Part shown: positions 16,486 through 24,531 of the stretch, piece by piece
Position numbering within the stretch: the stretch's first letter is position 1
Layout of the letters: each line of letters opens with the position of its first letter
DNA from: Nitrosomonadales bacterium
GTDB lineage: Bacteria > Pseudomonadota > Gammaproteobacteria > Burkholderiales > Gallionellaceae
DNA length: 42,410 nucleotides
Direction: 5' to 3'
Assembly: GCA_016213335.1 (NCBI GenBank)
Contig: JACRAQ010000001.1
Coordinates: 1-42,410 of the forward strand
Translations under genes and position numbers: made by a program
Notes under the pieces: generated by a model
The model's input: the letters and a program-made list of their open reading frames with translations, nothing else
Databases searched by the model: none
What the model was told of the DNA's origin: nothing

Positions 16486-17343
16486 CTACACAGACGCATC
16501 CAGCATGGCGGAAACCAGCAGCAAGGTCAGTTGCATGAGCGAAGCGTGAAAGCACGACATTGCCGTGGCGCGGCTGGGAGCGCGCGCCAGCTTTACGCTT
16601 TTCGACAGGAAATATGCGCCGCCGATCGCTGCACCAGCAAAATAAAGCCAGCCCATCCCGAAAAAAACCGGGGTCAGCGAAGTCGCTACCAGCAGCACGG
16701 TGCTGCCAAAAATCACGCGCGCCGCACGCTCATCCCCGACCACCACCGGCAGCATGGGCACCTTGGCGGCATCGTAGTCCTTGTGGTAGGCAATCGCCAA
16801 GCTCCAGAAATGCGGAGGAGTCCACAAAAACAGTATGGCCGCCAGAACCAGCGCTTGCGAGCTCAGTTCCGGGTTGACCGCAGCTGCCCCAGCCAGCACC
16901 GCAAAACTGCCAGCCAGCCCGCCGATTACGATGTTCATCCAGGTGCGGCGCTTCAGCCACACCGTATAAACCACGGCATAAAAAAACGCACCCAGAAACA
17001 CGAATAACGCAGAGGTTGCATTGAGCGCCACAGCCGCAGCCGATACCGAGCCAGCCAGCATGGTCAGAATCACGCACAGCCAGAATGGCCCATGCCGAAG
17101 CGTACCGGTCACGAAAGGGCGTTTCCGGGTACGCGCCATGCGCACATCTATATCCCGCTCTACATATTGGTTGAATGCACCCGCACTGGCCGAGGATATC
17201 AGTACCGCCAGCCCAAGCAACACGATTTTCCAACCGGCCAGCGTACCCGGCGTCACCGCCACACCAGCCAGAGCAGTAAAGCTGATGACGATACCGATTC
17301 TCAGCTTGAACAAATCGGTAACTTGTTTAATAGCTGCTCCCAT
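16486..17343 (-). CDS. ctaB: Protoheme IX farnesyltransferase (heme O synthase)
   Basis: A UbiA-family membrane prenyltransferase of 285 residues that adds a farnesyl group to heme B, the step before CtaA. The Asp-rich motif NQYVERDIDVRMARTRKRP near residue 58 binds farnesyl diphosphate, and the second motif ending in YHKDYDAAKVPMLPVV lies near residue 190. Nine hydrophobic helices are apparent. I placed the start at ATG 17343 (MGAAIKQVTDLFKLR), which matches the family N-terminus; the frame extends 20 codons upstream without homology. It lies 115 bases after the subunit I gene, with a perfect stem-loop in between. The pairing with sco indicates an operon for cofactor loading of the upstream heme-copper enzyme. 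Confidence 0.95.
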   Translation of the reverse strand: MGAAIKQVTDLFKLRIGIVISFTALAGVAVTPGTLAGWKIVLLGLAVLISSASAGAFNQYVERDIDVRMARTRKRPFVTGTLRHGPFWLCVILTMLAGSVSAAAVALNATSALFVFLGAFFYAVVYTVWLKRRTWMNIVIGGLAGSFAVLAGAAAVNPELSSQALVLAAILFLWTPPHFWSLAIAYHKDYDAAKVPMLPVVVGDERAARVIFGSTVLLVATSLTPVFFGMGWLYFAGAAIGGAYFLSKSVKLARAPSRATAMSCFHASLMQLTLLLVSAMLDASV

Positions 17344-17407
17344 ATTACGAACCCCAAGTGGTTGGACGTGAAATGCGCCACGCCTTTGCCGATAACTCCA
17401 CAAACGA

Positions 17408-17427
17408 GGGGAGGTATAAACCTCCCC
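17408..17427 (-). terminator. Stem-loop between subunit I and ctaB, possible attenuator
   Basis: GGGGAGGT and ACCTCCCC form a perfect 8-base stem with a 4-base loop. In the sense of transcription (minus) it is followed by TCGTTTG rather than a T run, so it may be an mRNA-stabilising or processing hairpin rather than a full terminator. It could lower expression of ctaB and sco relative to the two structural subunits. Confidence 0.5.
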
Positions 17428-17458
17428 TTCGTATGGCGTGCCTCAGGTCAACTCGCCA

Positions 17459-19156
17459 TCAGGTCAATGGCCACAAGGTAGCCAGATACTTGAAGTTGAC
17501 GAAGTAGTACAGCACCAGGCAAACGAACAGCGTCAGAGCCAGGACAAACGTGCCAGGAGCCTCGAAGCCGCCCATGCCGATTTTCTTGTGTCCGCCTGCG
17601 TCGGCAGGGGGTGCCACGATACACTTGGCGTTTGCCGGAACCGGCTCACCCATCAGGATGGAGCCCACAATGATCAGGATAAATGCTGCTCCGCCGACCA
17701 CCGATATCACGCCGCCAATTTCTCCGATAGCCATCAGCAACTGGTTCATGCCGCCGTAGTCATATGCCAGCGCCTGCCCGGCAAAGGTCATATCCTGGTG
17801 GCGGCGCGGAACGCCAAGCGTACCTGCACCCATCAGGGCGACCGCAAATACCGCCATGCCGCCGCCAAACAGCCATGGCTGAATTGCCGCCAATGGTTTC
17901 AGGATGAGCTGGCGCTGGAACAGCACCGGAACCAGATAGTAGGTCAATCCCATGAACGCCAGCGTAGTACCGCCCGCCACCGTTCCGTGGAAATGGCCCG
18001 GCACGTAGATGGTGTTGTGGATGATCATGTTGATCTGTTCCACGCTCATCACCACGCCGCTGATCCCGCCGATAAAGCCGAAAATGATGATGGACAGGAT
18101 CGTGGACGAAAATACCGGGTTACCCCATGGGCATTTGCGCAGCCACTCGAACAAACCGTTGTCCAGCCCGTTTCTGCGCTGTGCCACCTCGATTGAGCCG
18201 GGAACAGTCAGACCGTGGATCAGGCTGGCCAGCACCGCCAGGTACATCATGTAGCTGGTGTTCACAATTTTCCACGATGCGCTCAGGCCGGGGTCGGACA
18301 GCAAGTGGTGGGTCGAGCCCAGTTGCAGGAAGCAGATATACAGCAGGAAAGCTGTGCGGCTGACTTTTTCCGACATCGGCTTGGCGCCGAAGGCCAGTCC
18401 AGCAACGGTGTACCAGATCGTGATATGAGCGGTCACGTTGATTTGCTGCGAAGAGTGGCCGAACCCCCAAAACACCACGCGGTACATCATCGGATCCACG
18501 CTCTTGATCAGGCCCAGCGACCACAGAAACGCCGGGATCAAAATGACGGCGCCCGTAGCGAGCGTGAATACCGCGATCACCACTGCAATCATGCAGCCAT
18601 ATACTGTCAGCGGCAAAGAGCCTTCATAAGTCTTCTCTTCCTTGGCGATTACCAGCGTACCCCAGAATACGAAGCAGCCGATCAGCGCCCCCACCGCAAA
18701 CAGGATGATCCCCAGATAAAAATGCGGGGCTGCAGCAAGCGGAACATACGCCGAGAACATCACGCTGGACTCGCCCTGCAATACGGCAACGGTAGTGATA
18801 GCGGTACCGACTGTCATCAGCACGACCTGCGCCCAAGCCCATTTCGGGGCAGCCAAACGGCAGTTGAGCAGGGATGTGGCGCAGAAGTAGATAACTGCCA
18901 TTTCAAAAAAGACGATCCAAACCACCAGCGCTACCAAGCCATGCGCAGTCAGCGCCATGTAAAACAGGTCAGCGGGCAACAAGTGCACTGCGGGCCAGCG
19001 TGTCAGGGCGACCAGCAGGCCAGCAAGACCTCCCACCAGCAGGAATACGACCGCGAGCACGGCGTTGGTTTTTACCAGTGCCTGCGCCGTGAGGTCTATG
19101 CGCAGACCGGTCAGCGGATCCGTGCGGAACGGGGATTGAGCGGTTGTTATAGCCAT
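17459..19156 (-). CDS. Heme-copper oxidase subunit I without the active-site tyrosine (sNOR-like)
   Basis: A 565-residue membrane protein of the heme-copper superfamily, closest in motif style to the B (ba3) family. Ligands seen are H72 (low-spin heme, ALTAHGLVALVVW), H234 (CuB), H283-H284 (CuB, STHHLLSDPG) and H388/H390 (hemes, YVPGHFHGTVAGG). In oxygen reductases H234 is followed four residues later by a cross-linked Tyr; here the motif is GHSSQQ and that position is Gln238. Loss of this Tyr is the hallmark of nitric oxide-reducing members. Together with the CuA subunit II, sco and an FNR/DNR-type box this fits sNOR (NorSY) of nitrifiers, though I could not run a phylogeny. An AGGAG ribosome site is embedded in the end of the subunit II gene, 4 bases upstream. 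It could still be a divergent cytochrome c oxidase. Confidence 0.85.
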   Translation of the reverse strand: MAITTAQSPFRTDPLTGLRIDLTAQALVKTNAVLAVVFLLVGGLAGLLVALTRWPAVHLLPADLFYMALTAHGLVALVVWIVFFEMAVIYFCATSLLNCRLAAPKWAWAQVVLMTVGTAITTVAVLQGESSVMFSAYVPLAAAPHFYLGIILFAVGALIGCFVFWGTLVIAKEEKTYEGSLPLTVYGCMIAVVIAVFTLATGAVILIPAFLWSLGLIKSVDPMMYRVVFWGFGHSSQQINVTAHITIWYTVAGLAFGAKPMSEKVSRTAFLLYICFLQLGSTHHLLSDPGLSASWKIVNTSYMMYLAVLASLIHGLTVPGSIEVAQRRNGLDNGLFEWLRKCPWGNPVFSSTILSIIIFGFIGGISGVVMSVEQINMIIHNTIYVPGHFHGTVAGGTTLAFMGLTYYLVPVLFQRQLILKPLAAIQPWLFGGGMAVFAVALMGAGTLGVPRRHQDMTFAGQALAYDYGGMNQLLMAIGEIGGVISVVGGAAFILIIVGSILMGEPVPANAKCIVAPPADAGGHKKIGMGGFEAPGTFVLALTLFVCLVLYYFVNFKYLATLWPLT

Positions 19157-19160
19157 TGTT

Positions 19161-19706
19161 TTACTCCTTTACGTAAATTCTGCCGAGCATGGTATGGTGG
19201 CCAAGACCGCAATAATCATTGCACACGATCCCATAGGTGCCGGCCTTGTTGGGGGTCACCGTGATCACCTGCTCATATCCGGGATAAGCCTGGAAGTTGA
19301 TGTTTTCCGGCTGCAACGAAAACCCGTGAACATAGTCCAGCGACGAAATATGAAGGCGGTAGCTCTTGCCTTTCTGGAGCTCCAGTACCGGGCGCCACTG
19401 AAATATGCTACCCGCGATATACACGTCACTGCCCGGGGGCGGCGCTACTACCGGCAAGCTGGGATCGCTCGCATCCTGGCGCACAGTGTATTGTTTCGTG
19501 AACTCCTCGGTCTTTTTAGCATAGACATCCGTAAAGGTCTTATATGCTTCGGTGTTCATGTTCTGGTTGCCGATCCAGTGCCACGCGATCATCCAGACAA
19601 ACATGAAAAGACACCATGAACCCGCGATGATGATCCACAGTATTTCCGTTCTTTCAATCGGCTCTCTTGCCCAGTTCTTGTCTGGCGCCGTGAATGAATA
19701 TCCCAT
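19161..19706 (-). CDS. CuA-containing heme-copper oxidase subunit II
   Basis: A 181-residue protein with one N-terminal membrane helix (about residues 24-45) and a periplasmic cupredoxin domain. The binuclear CuA site is intact: an upstream His in LDYVHGFSL and the loop CNDYCGLGHHTM, which gives Cys-x3-Cys-x3-His-x2-Met. The short N-terminus with a single helix is the ba3/B-family pattern rather than the two-helix aa3 pattern. The usual Glu between the Cys residues is Tyr or Asp here. It receives electrons from a periplasmic donor, perhaps the cytochrome c at 8237, and passes them to subunit I. It has a GGGG ribosome site and is followed by subunit I after 4 bases. In the sNOR reading it corresponds to the CuA partner of the NorSY pair. 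Confidence 0.92.
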   Translation of the reverse strand: MGYSFTAPDKNWAREPIERTEILWIIIAGSWCLFMFVWMIAWHWIGNQNMNTEAYKTFTDVYAKKTEEFTKQYTVRQDASDPSLPVVAPPPGSDVYIAGSIFQWRPVLELQKGKSYRLHISSLDYVHGFSLQPENINFQAYPGYEQVITVTPNKAGTYGIVCNDYCGLGHHTMLGRIYVKE

Positions 19707-19748
19707 TGAAACCCCCTCTTAAAAATTAAATTGTCCCGGATGCCGAAA

Positions 19749-19898
19749 TTACCTTGCTATCGGAAGAGAAGCAACCTCCATGACTCCCCACAGCGTATAA
19801 AGCACTGTCGGTATCACCAACCCCAGCATCATTATGAAATTGATGTCATCCAAGACGCGCTGCAATACAGTTTGTTGTTCAACTGGCTCATTCGACAT
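19749..19898 (-). CDS. Small single-helix membrane protein, 49 residues
   Basis: A short frame starting at ATG 19898 with GGAGG five bases upstream (19904-19908) and ending 42 bases before subunit II. The N-terminal half is polar (MSNEPVEQQTVLQRVLDD). One membrane helix follows, INFIMMLGLVIPTVLYTLWG. It was too short for most gene callers. The strong ribosome site and its place as second gene of the operon argue that it is translated. It may be an extra subunit like CbaD/subunit IIa of ba3 oxidases, which is also a single-helix peptide of about 35 residues. That analogy is from size and position only. Confidence 0.75.
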   Translation of the reverse strand: MSNEPVEQQTVLQRVLDDINFIMMLGLVIPTVLYTLWGVMEVASLPIAR

Positions 19899-19951
19899 AA
19901 AAACCTCCCAAGTTACGATAACAAAAAAAACCTAAGTTCAAGAATTCAGAA

Positions 19952-20098
19952 TTACGAAATTACCTTGACAATACCCCAAACCACATAAAAAGCAGTGAGC
20001 GCCATTACACTTGCGAGAATCATTCGGGGCTTGGACATTGGCATTTTCTGCCTGCCGGTTGAAGTAACCACCCCTTCTTGCTGCTTTACGGCTTCCAT
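19952..20098 (-). CDS. Small single-helix membrane protein, 48 residues, first gene of the operon
   Basis: Starts at ATG 20098 with GGAGG six bases upstream (20105-20109); an in-frame TTA stop complement is at 19952-19954. The first 25 residues are polar and basic (GRQKMPMSKPR), then one membrane helix MILASVMALTAFYVVWGIVK. It is the first coding frame behind the FNR/DNR-like box at 20196. It resembles the 49-residue neighbour in size and topology but not clearly in sequence. Likely an accessory subunit or assembly peptide of the heme-copper enzyme; unrecognised family. Confidence 0.7.
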   Translation of the reverse strand: MEAVKQQEGVVTSTGRQKMPMSKPRMILASVMALTAFYVVWGIVKVIS

Positions 20099-20128
20099 AC
20101 TCAACCTCCAAACTCCATTTTTCAATTA

Positions 20129-20153
20129 AATAGGTATTTAAAAAACACCTATT
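20129..20153. promoter_or_regulatory. Inverted repeat AATAGGT..ACCTATT in the operon leader
   Basis: AATAGGTATTT at 20129-20139 faces AAACACCTATT at 20143-20153: 11-base arms with one mismatch and 3 bases between. It lies between the expected transcription start (near 20161, minus strand) and the first ribosome site. It recalls the 11-1-11 AT-rich palindrome of the NO sensor NsrR, but sequence and spacing differ, so the binding protein is unknown. It could also act as an RNA hairpin. Confidence 0.45.
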
Positions 20154-20195
20154 CACCGTGCCGGACGATTTTCGTTTCCTGGACCCGAAAGTTCT

Positions 20196-20209
20196 TTGAC
20201 GTAAATCAA
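20196..20209 (-). promoter_or_regulatory. FNR/DNR/NNR-type box of the heme-copper operon
   Basis: TTGACGTAAATCAA matches TTGAT-N4-ATCAA at all but one position; the TTGAC half-site is the form favoured by NO-responsive Dnr/NNR proteins. Its centre (20202.5) is 41.5 bases before a start near 20161 on the minus strand, with a GAAAAT -10 at 20173-20168. A further GTCAA at 20215-20219 makes a larger inverted repeat, TTTGACG-N12-CGTCAAA (20195-20220). Confidence 0.7.
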
Positions 20210-20421
20210 CTTTCGTCAAAATGAGCGCTGCAATCAAAAACCCTATTTAACAAGTGGTAAAGCCCTTTGCGAGCTTATTTTCGAAAACTTAAGAAGCAGT
20301 GTAGCGGAAACACCAGCACGGCGTCATGACCGCTCATCATGCGGAAAAGGCTTGCGGTTGGGAAAGCGCCAGAACTGGCGTATATTTATGGATTGCCCCT
20401 GCCATGGCAGCACTGCACCTA

Positions 20422-23241
20422 ATGGAACAGATACGGATACGCGGCGCACGCACGCACAACCTGAAAAACATCAACCTGGATTTGCCGCGCAACCAGCTCG
20501 TGGTGATTACCGGCTTGTCCGGTTCGGGCAAATCTTCGCTCGCCTTCGACACCCTGTACGCCGAGGGACAGCGGCGCTATGTGGAGTCGCTTTCCGCCTA
20601 CGCGCGCCAGTTTTTGCAGTTAATGGAAAAACCCGACGTGGACTTGATCGAGGGCTTGTCGCCCGCCATTGCGATCGAACAGAAGGCGGCCTCGCACAAT
20701 CCGCGCTCCACCGTCGGCACCGTTACCGAAATCCACGATTACCTGCGCCTCTTGTTCGCGCGCGCGGGCGACCCCTATTGTCCGCAGCACGACCTGGTGT
20801 TGCAGGCGCAAAGCGTGGGTCAGATGGTGGATCACGTGCTGCAATTGCCGGAAGGCGCGCGCGTGATGGTTCTTTCGCCTTTGGTCGTGGAGCGCAAAGG
20901 CGAGCAGCTCGAGCTCTTCGATGAGCTGCGGGCGCAAGGCTTCGTGCGCCTGCGCGTGAACGGCACGGTGGTCGAGATGGACAAGCTGCCCAAACTGCAC
21001 AAGCACCAGAAACACACCATCGAGATCGTGGTAGACCGGCTGAAGGTCGGTGCGGACGCCAAGCAACGGCTGGCGGAATCGTTCGAGACTGCGCTTCGCC
21101 ACGCAGACGGGCGCGCGCTGGCAGTAGAGATGGATTCCGGCCGCGAACATCTGTTTTCAGCCAAATTTGCGTGCCCGATCTGCAACTACTCGCTACCCGA
21201 GCTGGAGCCGCGCCTGTTTTCATTCAACAACCCGATGGGCGCCTGCCCCAAGTGCGACGGCCTGGGCAACATCAGTTTCTTTGACCCCAAACGCATTGTC
21301 GCCTTTCCGCAACTATCCTTGAGCGGGGGCGCAATCAAGGGGTGGGACCGGCGCAACCAGTTCTACTACCAGATGCTGGACAGCCTGGCCAGGCATTACG
21401 ATTTTGACCTCGAACGCCCTTTTGAAAGTCTCCCGGAAAAAATCCAGCAGCTTGTCCTGTATGGCAGCGGCAAAGAGAAAATCGCCTTCCGCTACCTCAA
21501 TGAGCGCGGCAAACCCACGCAGCGCGAGCACCCTTTCGAGGGTATCGTTCATAACCTGGAACGGCGCTATCAGGAATCCGTTTCGCCCACCGTACGCGAG
21601 GAGCTGGCGAAATACCTCAATACCTGCCCATGCCCGGAATGCGGGGGCGCGCGCCTGCGCCTGGAAGCGCGCCATGTGCGCGTTGCGGGCCACACCCTGC
21701 ACGAGCTCAGCGCGCTGCCGCTAAAGCAGGCGCTGAATTTCTTCCGGGACATGAGTCTTGCCGGTCACAAGCAATCCATCGCGGCAAGAATCGCGCAGGA
21801 AATCACCAGCCGCCTTACTTTCCTCAACAATGTCGGCCTGGATTACCTGTCGCTGGAACGCTCGGCAGAAACGCTATCCGGCGGAGAATCGCAACGCATC
21901 CGCCTGGCCTCGCAGATCGGCTCGGGGCTTACCGGCGTGATGTATGTGCTGGACGAACCTTCCATCGGCCTGCACCAGCGCGACAATGACCGGTTGCTGG
22001 CTACCCTGAAGCGCCTGCGCGACATGGGCAACTCCGTGATCGTGGTGGAGCATGACGAAGAAGCCATCCGCTCCAGCGACTACGTGGTTGACATGGGGCC
22101 GGGTGCGGGCGAGCACGGCGGCAGCGTCGTCGCGCAGGGCACGCCCGCAGAAATTTGCGCCAGCAGCCAATCGCTCACCGGTGATTATCTGGCTGGCCGG
22201 CGCAGCATTGCCGCACCAAAAAAGTATCGCGAGCCCGACCCGGAGCGCATGCTGCAAATCAGGGGCGCCTGCGGCAACAACCTGAAGGGAGTCACACTGG
22301 ATCTGCCGGTCGGCCTGCTGATATGCATCACCGGCGTATCCGGCTCCGGCAAGTCCACCCTCATCAACGACACCCTGTATCTGGCCGTGGCGCAGCACCT
22401 GTACGGCAGCCACGCCGAACCCGCGCCGTTCGCCGAAATTGGCGGACTGGAGTTTTTCGACAAGGTGATCGCCGTGGACCATAGCCCCTTCGGACGCACG
22501 CCGCGCTCCAACCCCGCCACCTACACCGGCCTGTTTACCCCCATCCGTGACCTGTTCTCCGCCGTGCCGCAGGCGCGCGAGCGCGGCTACGGGCCGGGGC
22601 GTTTCTCCTTCAACGTCAAGGGCGGGCGCTGCGAAGCATGCCAGGGTGACGGCGTCATCAAGGTGGAAATGCATTTCCTGCCGGACGTGTACGTGCAATG
22701 CGACGTGTGCCACGGCCAGCGCTACAACCGCGAAACCCTGGAAGTGCTATACAAGGGCAAAAACATCCACCAGGTTCTGCAAATGACGGTGGAGCAGGCG
22801 CGCGAATTTTTCGCGCCGGTGCCGATCGTCGCGCGCAAGCTGCAAACCCTGCTCGATGTGGGCCTGGGCTATATCACGCTGGGGCAAAGCGCCACCACGC
22901 TTTCCGGCGGCGAAGCACAACGCGTGAAACTCTCTCTCGAATTATCCAAACGCGACACCGGGCGCACACTTTATATTCTGGACGAGCCTACCACCGGCCT
23001 GCACTTCCACGACATTTCAATGCTGCTGAAAGTTATCCACCAACTGCGCGACCAGGGCAACACCGTGGTGGTGATCGAGCACAATCTGGATGTCATCAAG
23101 ACCGCCGACTGGATATTTGACCTTGGGCCGGAAGGTGGCGAAGGCGGGGGACGCATCATCGCGCAAGGGTCGCCGAAAGAGATTGCGGGCAACCCGGACA
23201 GCGTGACAGGAGCATATTTGAAACAGGTGCTCAAAAAGTAA
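20422..23241 (+). CDS. uvrA: Excinuclease ABC subunit A
   Basis: The damage-recognition ATPase of nucleotide excision repair, 939 residues from ATG 20422 (E. coli: 940). The start was set by the family N-terminus [17 protein letters not shown]; the frame extends 32 codons upstream without homology, and ATG 20404 is an alternative. Two ABC modules are complete: Walker [13 protein letters not shown] and [12 protein letters not shown], with signatures [12 protein letters not shown] and [12 protein letters not shown]. Zinc-binding Cys sets lie in [15 protein letters not shown], in CPCPECGG, and in the [17 protein letters not shown] module near residue 735. I see no clear LexA operator in the upstream gap; it contains only a TTTTCGAAAA palindrome at 20278-20287. 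The gene is divergent from the heme-copper operon. Confidence 0.98.
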   Translation: MEQIRIRGARTHNLKNINLDLPRNQLVVITGLSGSGKSSLAFDTLYAEGQRRYVESLSAYARQFLQLMEKPDVDLIEGLSPAIAIEQKAASHNPRSTVGTVTEIHDYLRLLFARAGDPYCPQHDLVLQAQSVGQMVDHVLQLPEGARVMVLSPLVVERKGEQLELFDELRAQGFVRLRVNGTVVEMDKLPKLHKHQKHTIEIVVDRLKVGADAKQRLAESFETALRHADGRALAVEMDSGREHLFSAKFACPICNYSLPELEPRLFSFNNPMGACPKCDGLGNISFFDPKRIVAFPQLSLSGGAIKGWDRRNQFYYQMLDSLARHYDFDLERPFESLPEKIQQLVLYGSGKEKIAFRYLNERGKPTQREHPFEGIVHNLERRYQESVSPTVREELAKYLNTCPCPECGGARLRLEARHVRVAGHTLHELSALPLKQALNFFRDMSLAGHKQSIAARIAQEITSRLTFLNNVGLDYLSLERSAETLSGGESQRIRLASQIGSGLTGVMYVLDEPSIGLHQRDNDRLLATLKRLRDMGNSVIVVEHDEEAIRSSDYVVDMGPGAGEHGGSVVAQGTPAEICASSQSLTGDYLAGRRSIAAPKKYREPDPERMLQIRGACGNNLKGVTLDLPVGLLICITGVSGSGKSTLINDTLYLAVAQHLYGSHAEPAPFAEIGGLEFFDKVIAVDHSPFGRTPRSNPATYTGLFTPIRDLFSAVPQARERGYGPGRFSFNVKGGRCEACQGDGVIKVEMHFLPDVYVQCDVCHGQRYNRETLEVLYKGKNIHQVLQMTVEQAREFFAPVPIVARKLQTLLDVGLGYITLGQSATTLSGGEAQRVKLSLELSKRDTGRTLYILDEPTTGLHFHDISMLLKVIHQLRDQGNTVVVIEHNLDVIKTADWIFDLGPEGGEGGGRIIAQGSPKEIAGNPDSVTGAYLKQVLKK

Positions 23242-23430
23242 GGGGTGCCCCGGTATTTTCTGGCGCAAATTCCTGCCCGAAGCTCAGGCAGATACCGCTA
23301 CCGCATTCCTCCAACACTCCCTGTGCTATATTGTTCAAACCGTTGGACGTTTCACGATGGACTTCCAAACGGCATTTCGCAGGTTCCTCGTTGCTTGTTT
23401 TAACGTGAAACTCGCGTAGCGAGCCTTCGT

Positions 23431-23464
23431 CCCCTCTCCCCTTGGGAGAGGATAGGGTGAGGGA
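23431..23464. repeat. Dispersed GC-rich palindromic repeat (REP-like) in the uvrA downstream gap
   Basis: CCTCTCCC and GGGAGAGG form an 8-base stem with a short loop, followed by ATAGGGTGAGGG. This form is common between genes in proteobacteria. A sister copy sits inside the ABC ATPase gene at about 38848-38892. The rest of the 287-base gap (23242-23528) holds a small CTCGC-GTA-GCGAG hairpin at 23411-23423 but no gene I can support. Confidence 0.6.
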
Positions 23465-23528
23465 ACGGACATAACGGGGTTTCATTTTCAGGGGCGGCTC
23501 TTTGCCATGCCCGTCAGGGAGAGCGATC

Positions 23529-23870
23529 ATGCATACATTTAACTCGTTTGCTGTATTAATTGCGGCCAGCTGTTGTATTCCGCTTGCGCTTGCCGGCGAT
23601 GCTTCAGTCACAATTTCCTCGCCAGCCGATGGCGCCAAACTGAACTGGGCGGAACCGACAAAAATCAATTATGAAGTCATGCCGGGAGCGAAAGGCGACC
23701 ATGTGCATCTTTATGTGGATGACAAGGAAACAAGCGTATTGCGTCAGTTAAAGGGCAGCCACACGCTGGAAACATTGAAGCCGGGCAAGCACGAAATCTG
23801 CATCAAGATAGTAAACAAAGGGCACACCCCGATCGGCGTGCAGCAATGCGTTAAAGTCACCGTGGAATAG
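23529..23870 (+). CDS. Exported Ig-like small protein of unknown function
   Basis: A 113-residue precursor with a clear signal peptide ending at LALAGD. The mature part begins with VTISSPADGAKLNWAEP and contains GDHVHLYVDDKE and a KPGKHEICIKIVNKGHTPIG stretch, ending in a beta strand with a second Cys. The pattern resembles small periplasmic Ig-like or DUF4399-type domains, in which a HVHLYVD-like segment is conserved. ATG 23529 follows GGGAG by 7 bases and is preferred over an upstream frame extension. The next gene starts 4 bases after the stop, so the two are an operon. Two His in the conserved strand could bind metal, which is only a guess. Confidence 0.75.
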   Translation: MHTFNSFAVLIAASCCIPLALAGDASVTISSPADGAKLNWAEPTKINYEVMPGAKGDHVHLYVDDKETSVLRQLKGSHTLETLKPGKHEICIKIVNKGHTPIGVQQCVKVTVE

Positions 23871-23874
23871 CCGC

Positions 23875-24291
23875 GTGATTGACCTGCAAAACCTGGCTTA
23901 TGCCGTAGTGCAGGTGGTGCATAATTTCGGCGCTGCTACCGTAGTGGGCGGCGCCGCATTCATGTTGCTCACGGCGCCGCAGCCCGCTTCTCTGGAACGC
24001 AGATTTGCCTGGCTGACCGGATTCGGATGGGGCGCGCAAGTATTGAGCGGCATGGGGTTCGGGGCAATCAGCCACTACTACTACGGGAAATTCCCGGACA
24101 TACATGACCTCGCCATCGCCGCGCTGATTGTTAAAATACTGTGTGCCATGTCGGGGCTGGCCGTGGTTATGTTGTATCTGCGCTACGCCGATGGATGGGC
24201 AGTCAAACAGCGCCATGTTGCGTGGCAAACCCTGTTTGCGCTAGGCGGAACAGCGCTGACCGCAGCCGCTTTTTTGCGCTGGTTCTCTTAA
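23875..24291 (+). CDS. Four-helix membrane protein, CopD-like
   Basis: 138 residues from GTG 23875, with four hydrophobic helices. The first helix contains VVQVVHNFGAATVVGGAAFM, which resembles the His- and Gly-rich first helix of CopD/YebZ-type copper-transport domains; a further His lies in AISHYYYGKFPDIHD. No soluble domain follows. It directly follows the exported Ig-like protein (4-base gap), a pairing like CopC-CopD, where a periplasmic copper binder lies next to a membrane partner. That is an analogy of layout; the metal has not been shown. The family is otherwise not recognised. Confidence 0.65.
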   Translation: MIDLQNLAYAVVQVVHNFGAATVVGGAAFMLLTAPQPASLERRFAWLTGFGWGAQVLSGMGFGAISHYYYGKFPDIHDLAIAALIVKILCAMSGLAVVMLYLRYADGWAVKQRHVAWQTLFALGGTALTAAAFLRWFS

Positions 24292-24531
24292 ACCGGGTGA
24301 TTCATGAATTCGCGTGAAATGGAGCGCAGGATTTTGCTTGACAGGCAAATGGCGCCTCTTTGCGAGGCCATGTAAAAATCAGGAAGCGGATAAGATAAAT
24401 CTGCTTCATCATCTGCTGAAGCGCTGTGCTAACCGGGCGCCCGCGCTCCCGGAATTGCCGGATTGGAGGCCGCCTGCAAGCGTTGCGCGAGCGCAAGACA
24501 GATTAGATATGCCCCAGGCTTGTCCGAATTT

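Noticed and set aside
20278-20287. TTTTCGAAAA palindrome as an SOS operator of uvrA
   Set aside because: It does not match the CTGT-N8-ACAG LexA consensus and its distance to the start is large.
23231-23668. Minus-strand frame of 145 codons over the uvrA downstream gap
   Set aside because: It overlaps the exported-protein gene, runs through a palindromic repeat and resembles no family.
24304-24375. A 23-codon frame before the polysaccharide deacetylase as a leader peptide
   Set aside because: No attenuator-like stem follows and the peptide has no regulatory codon run or good ribosome site.
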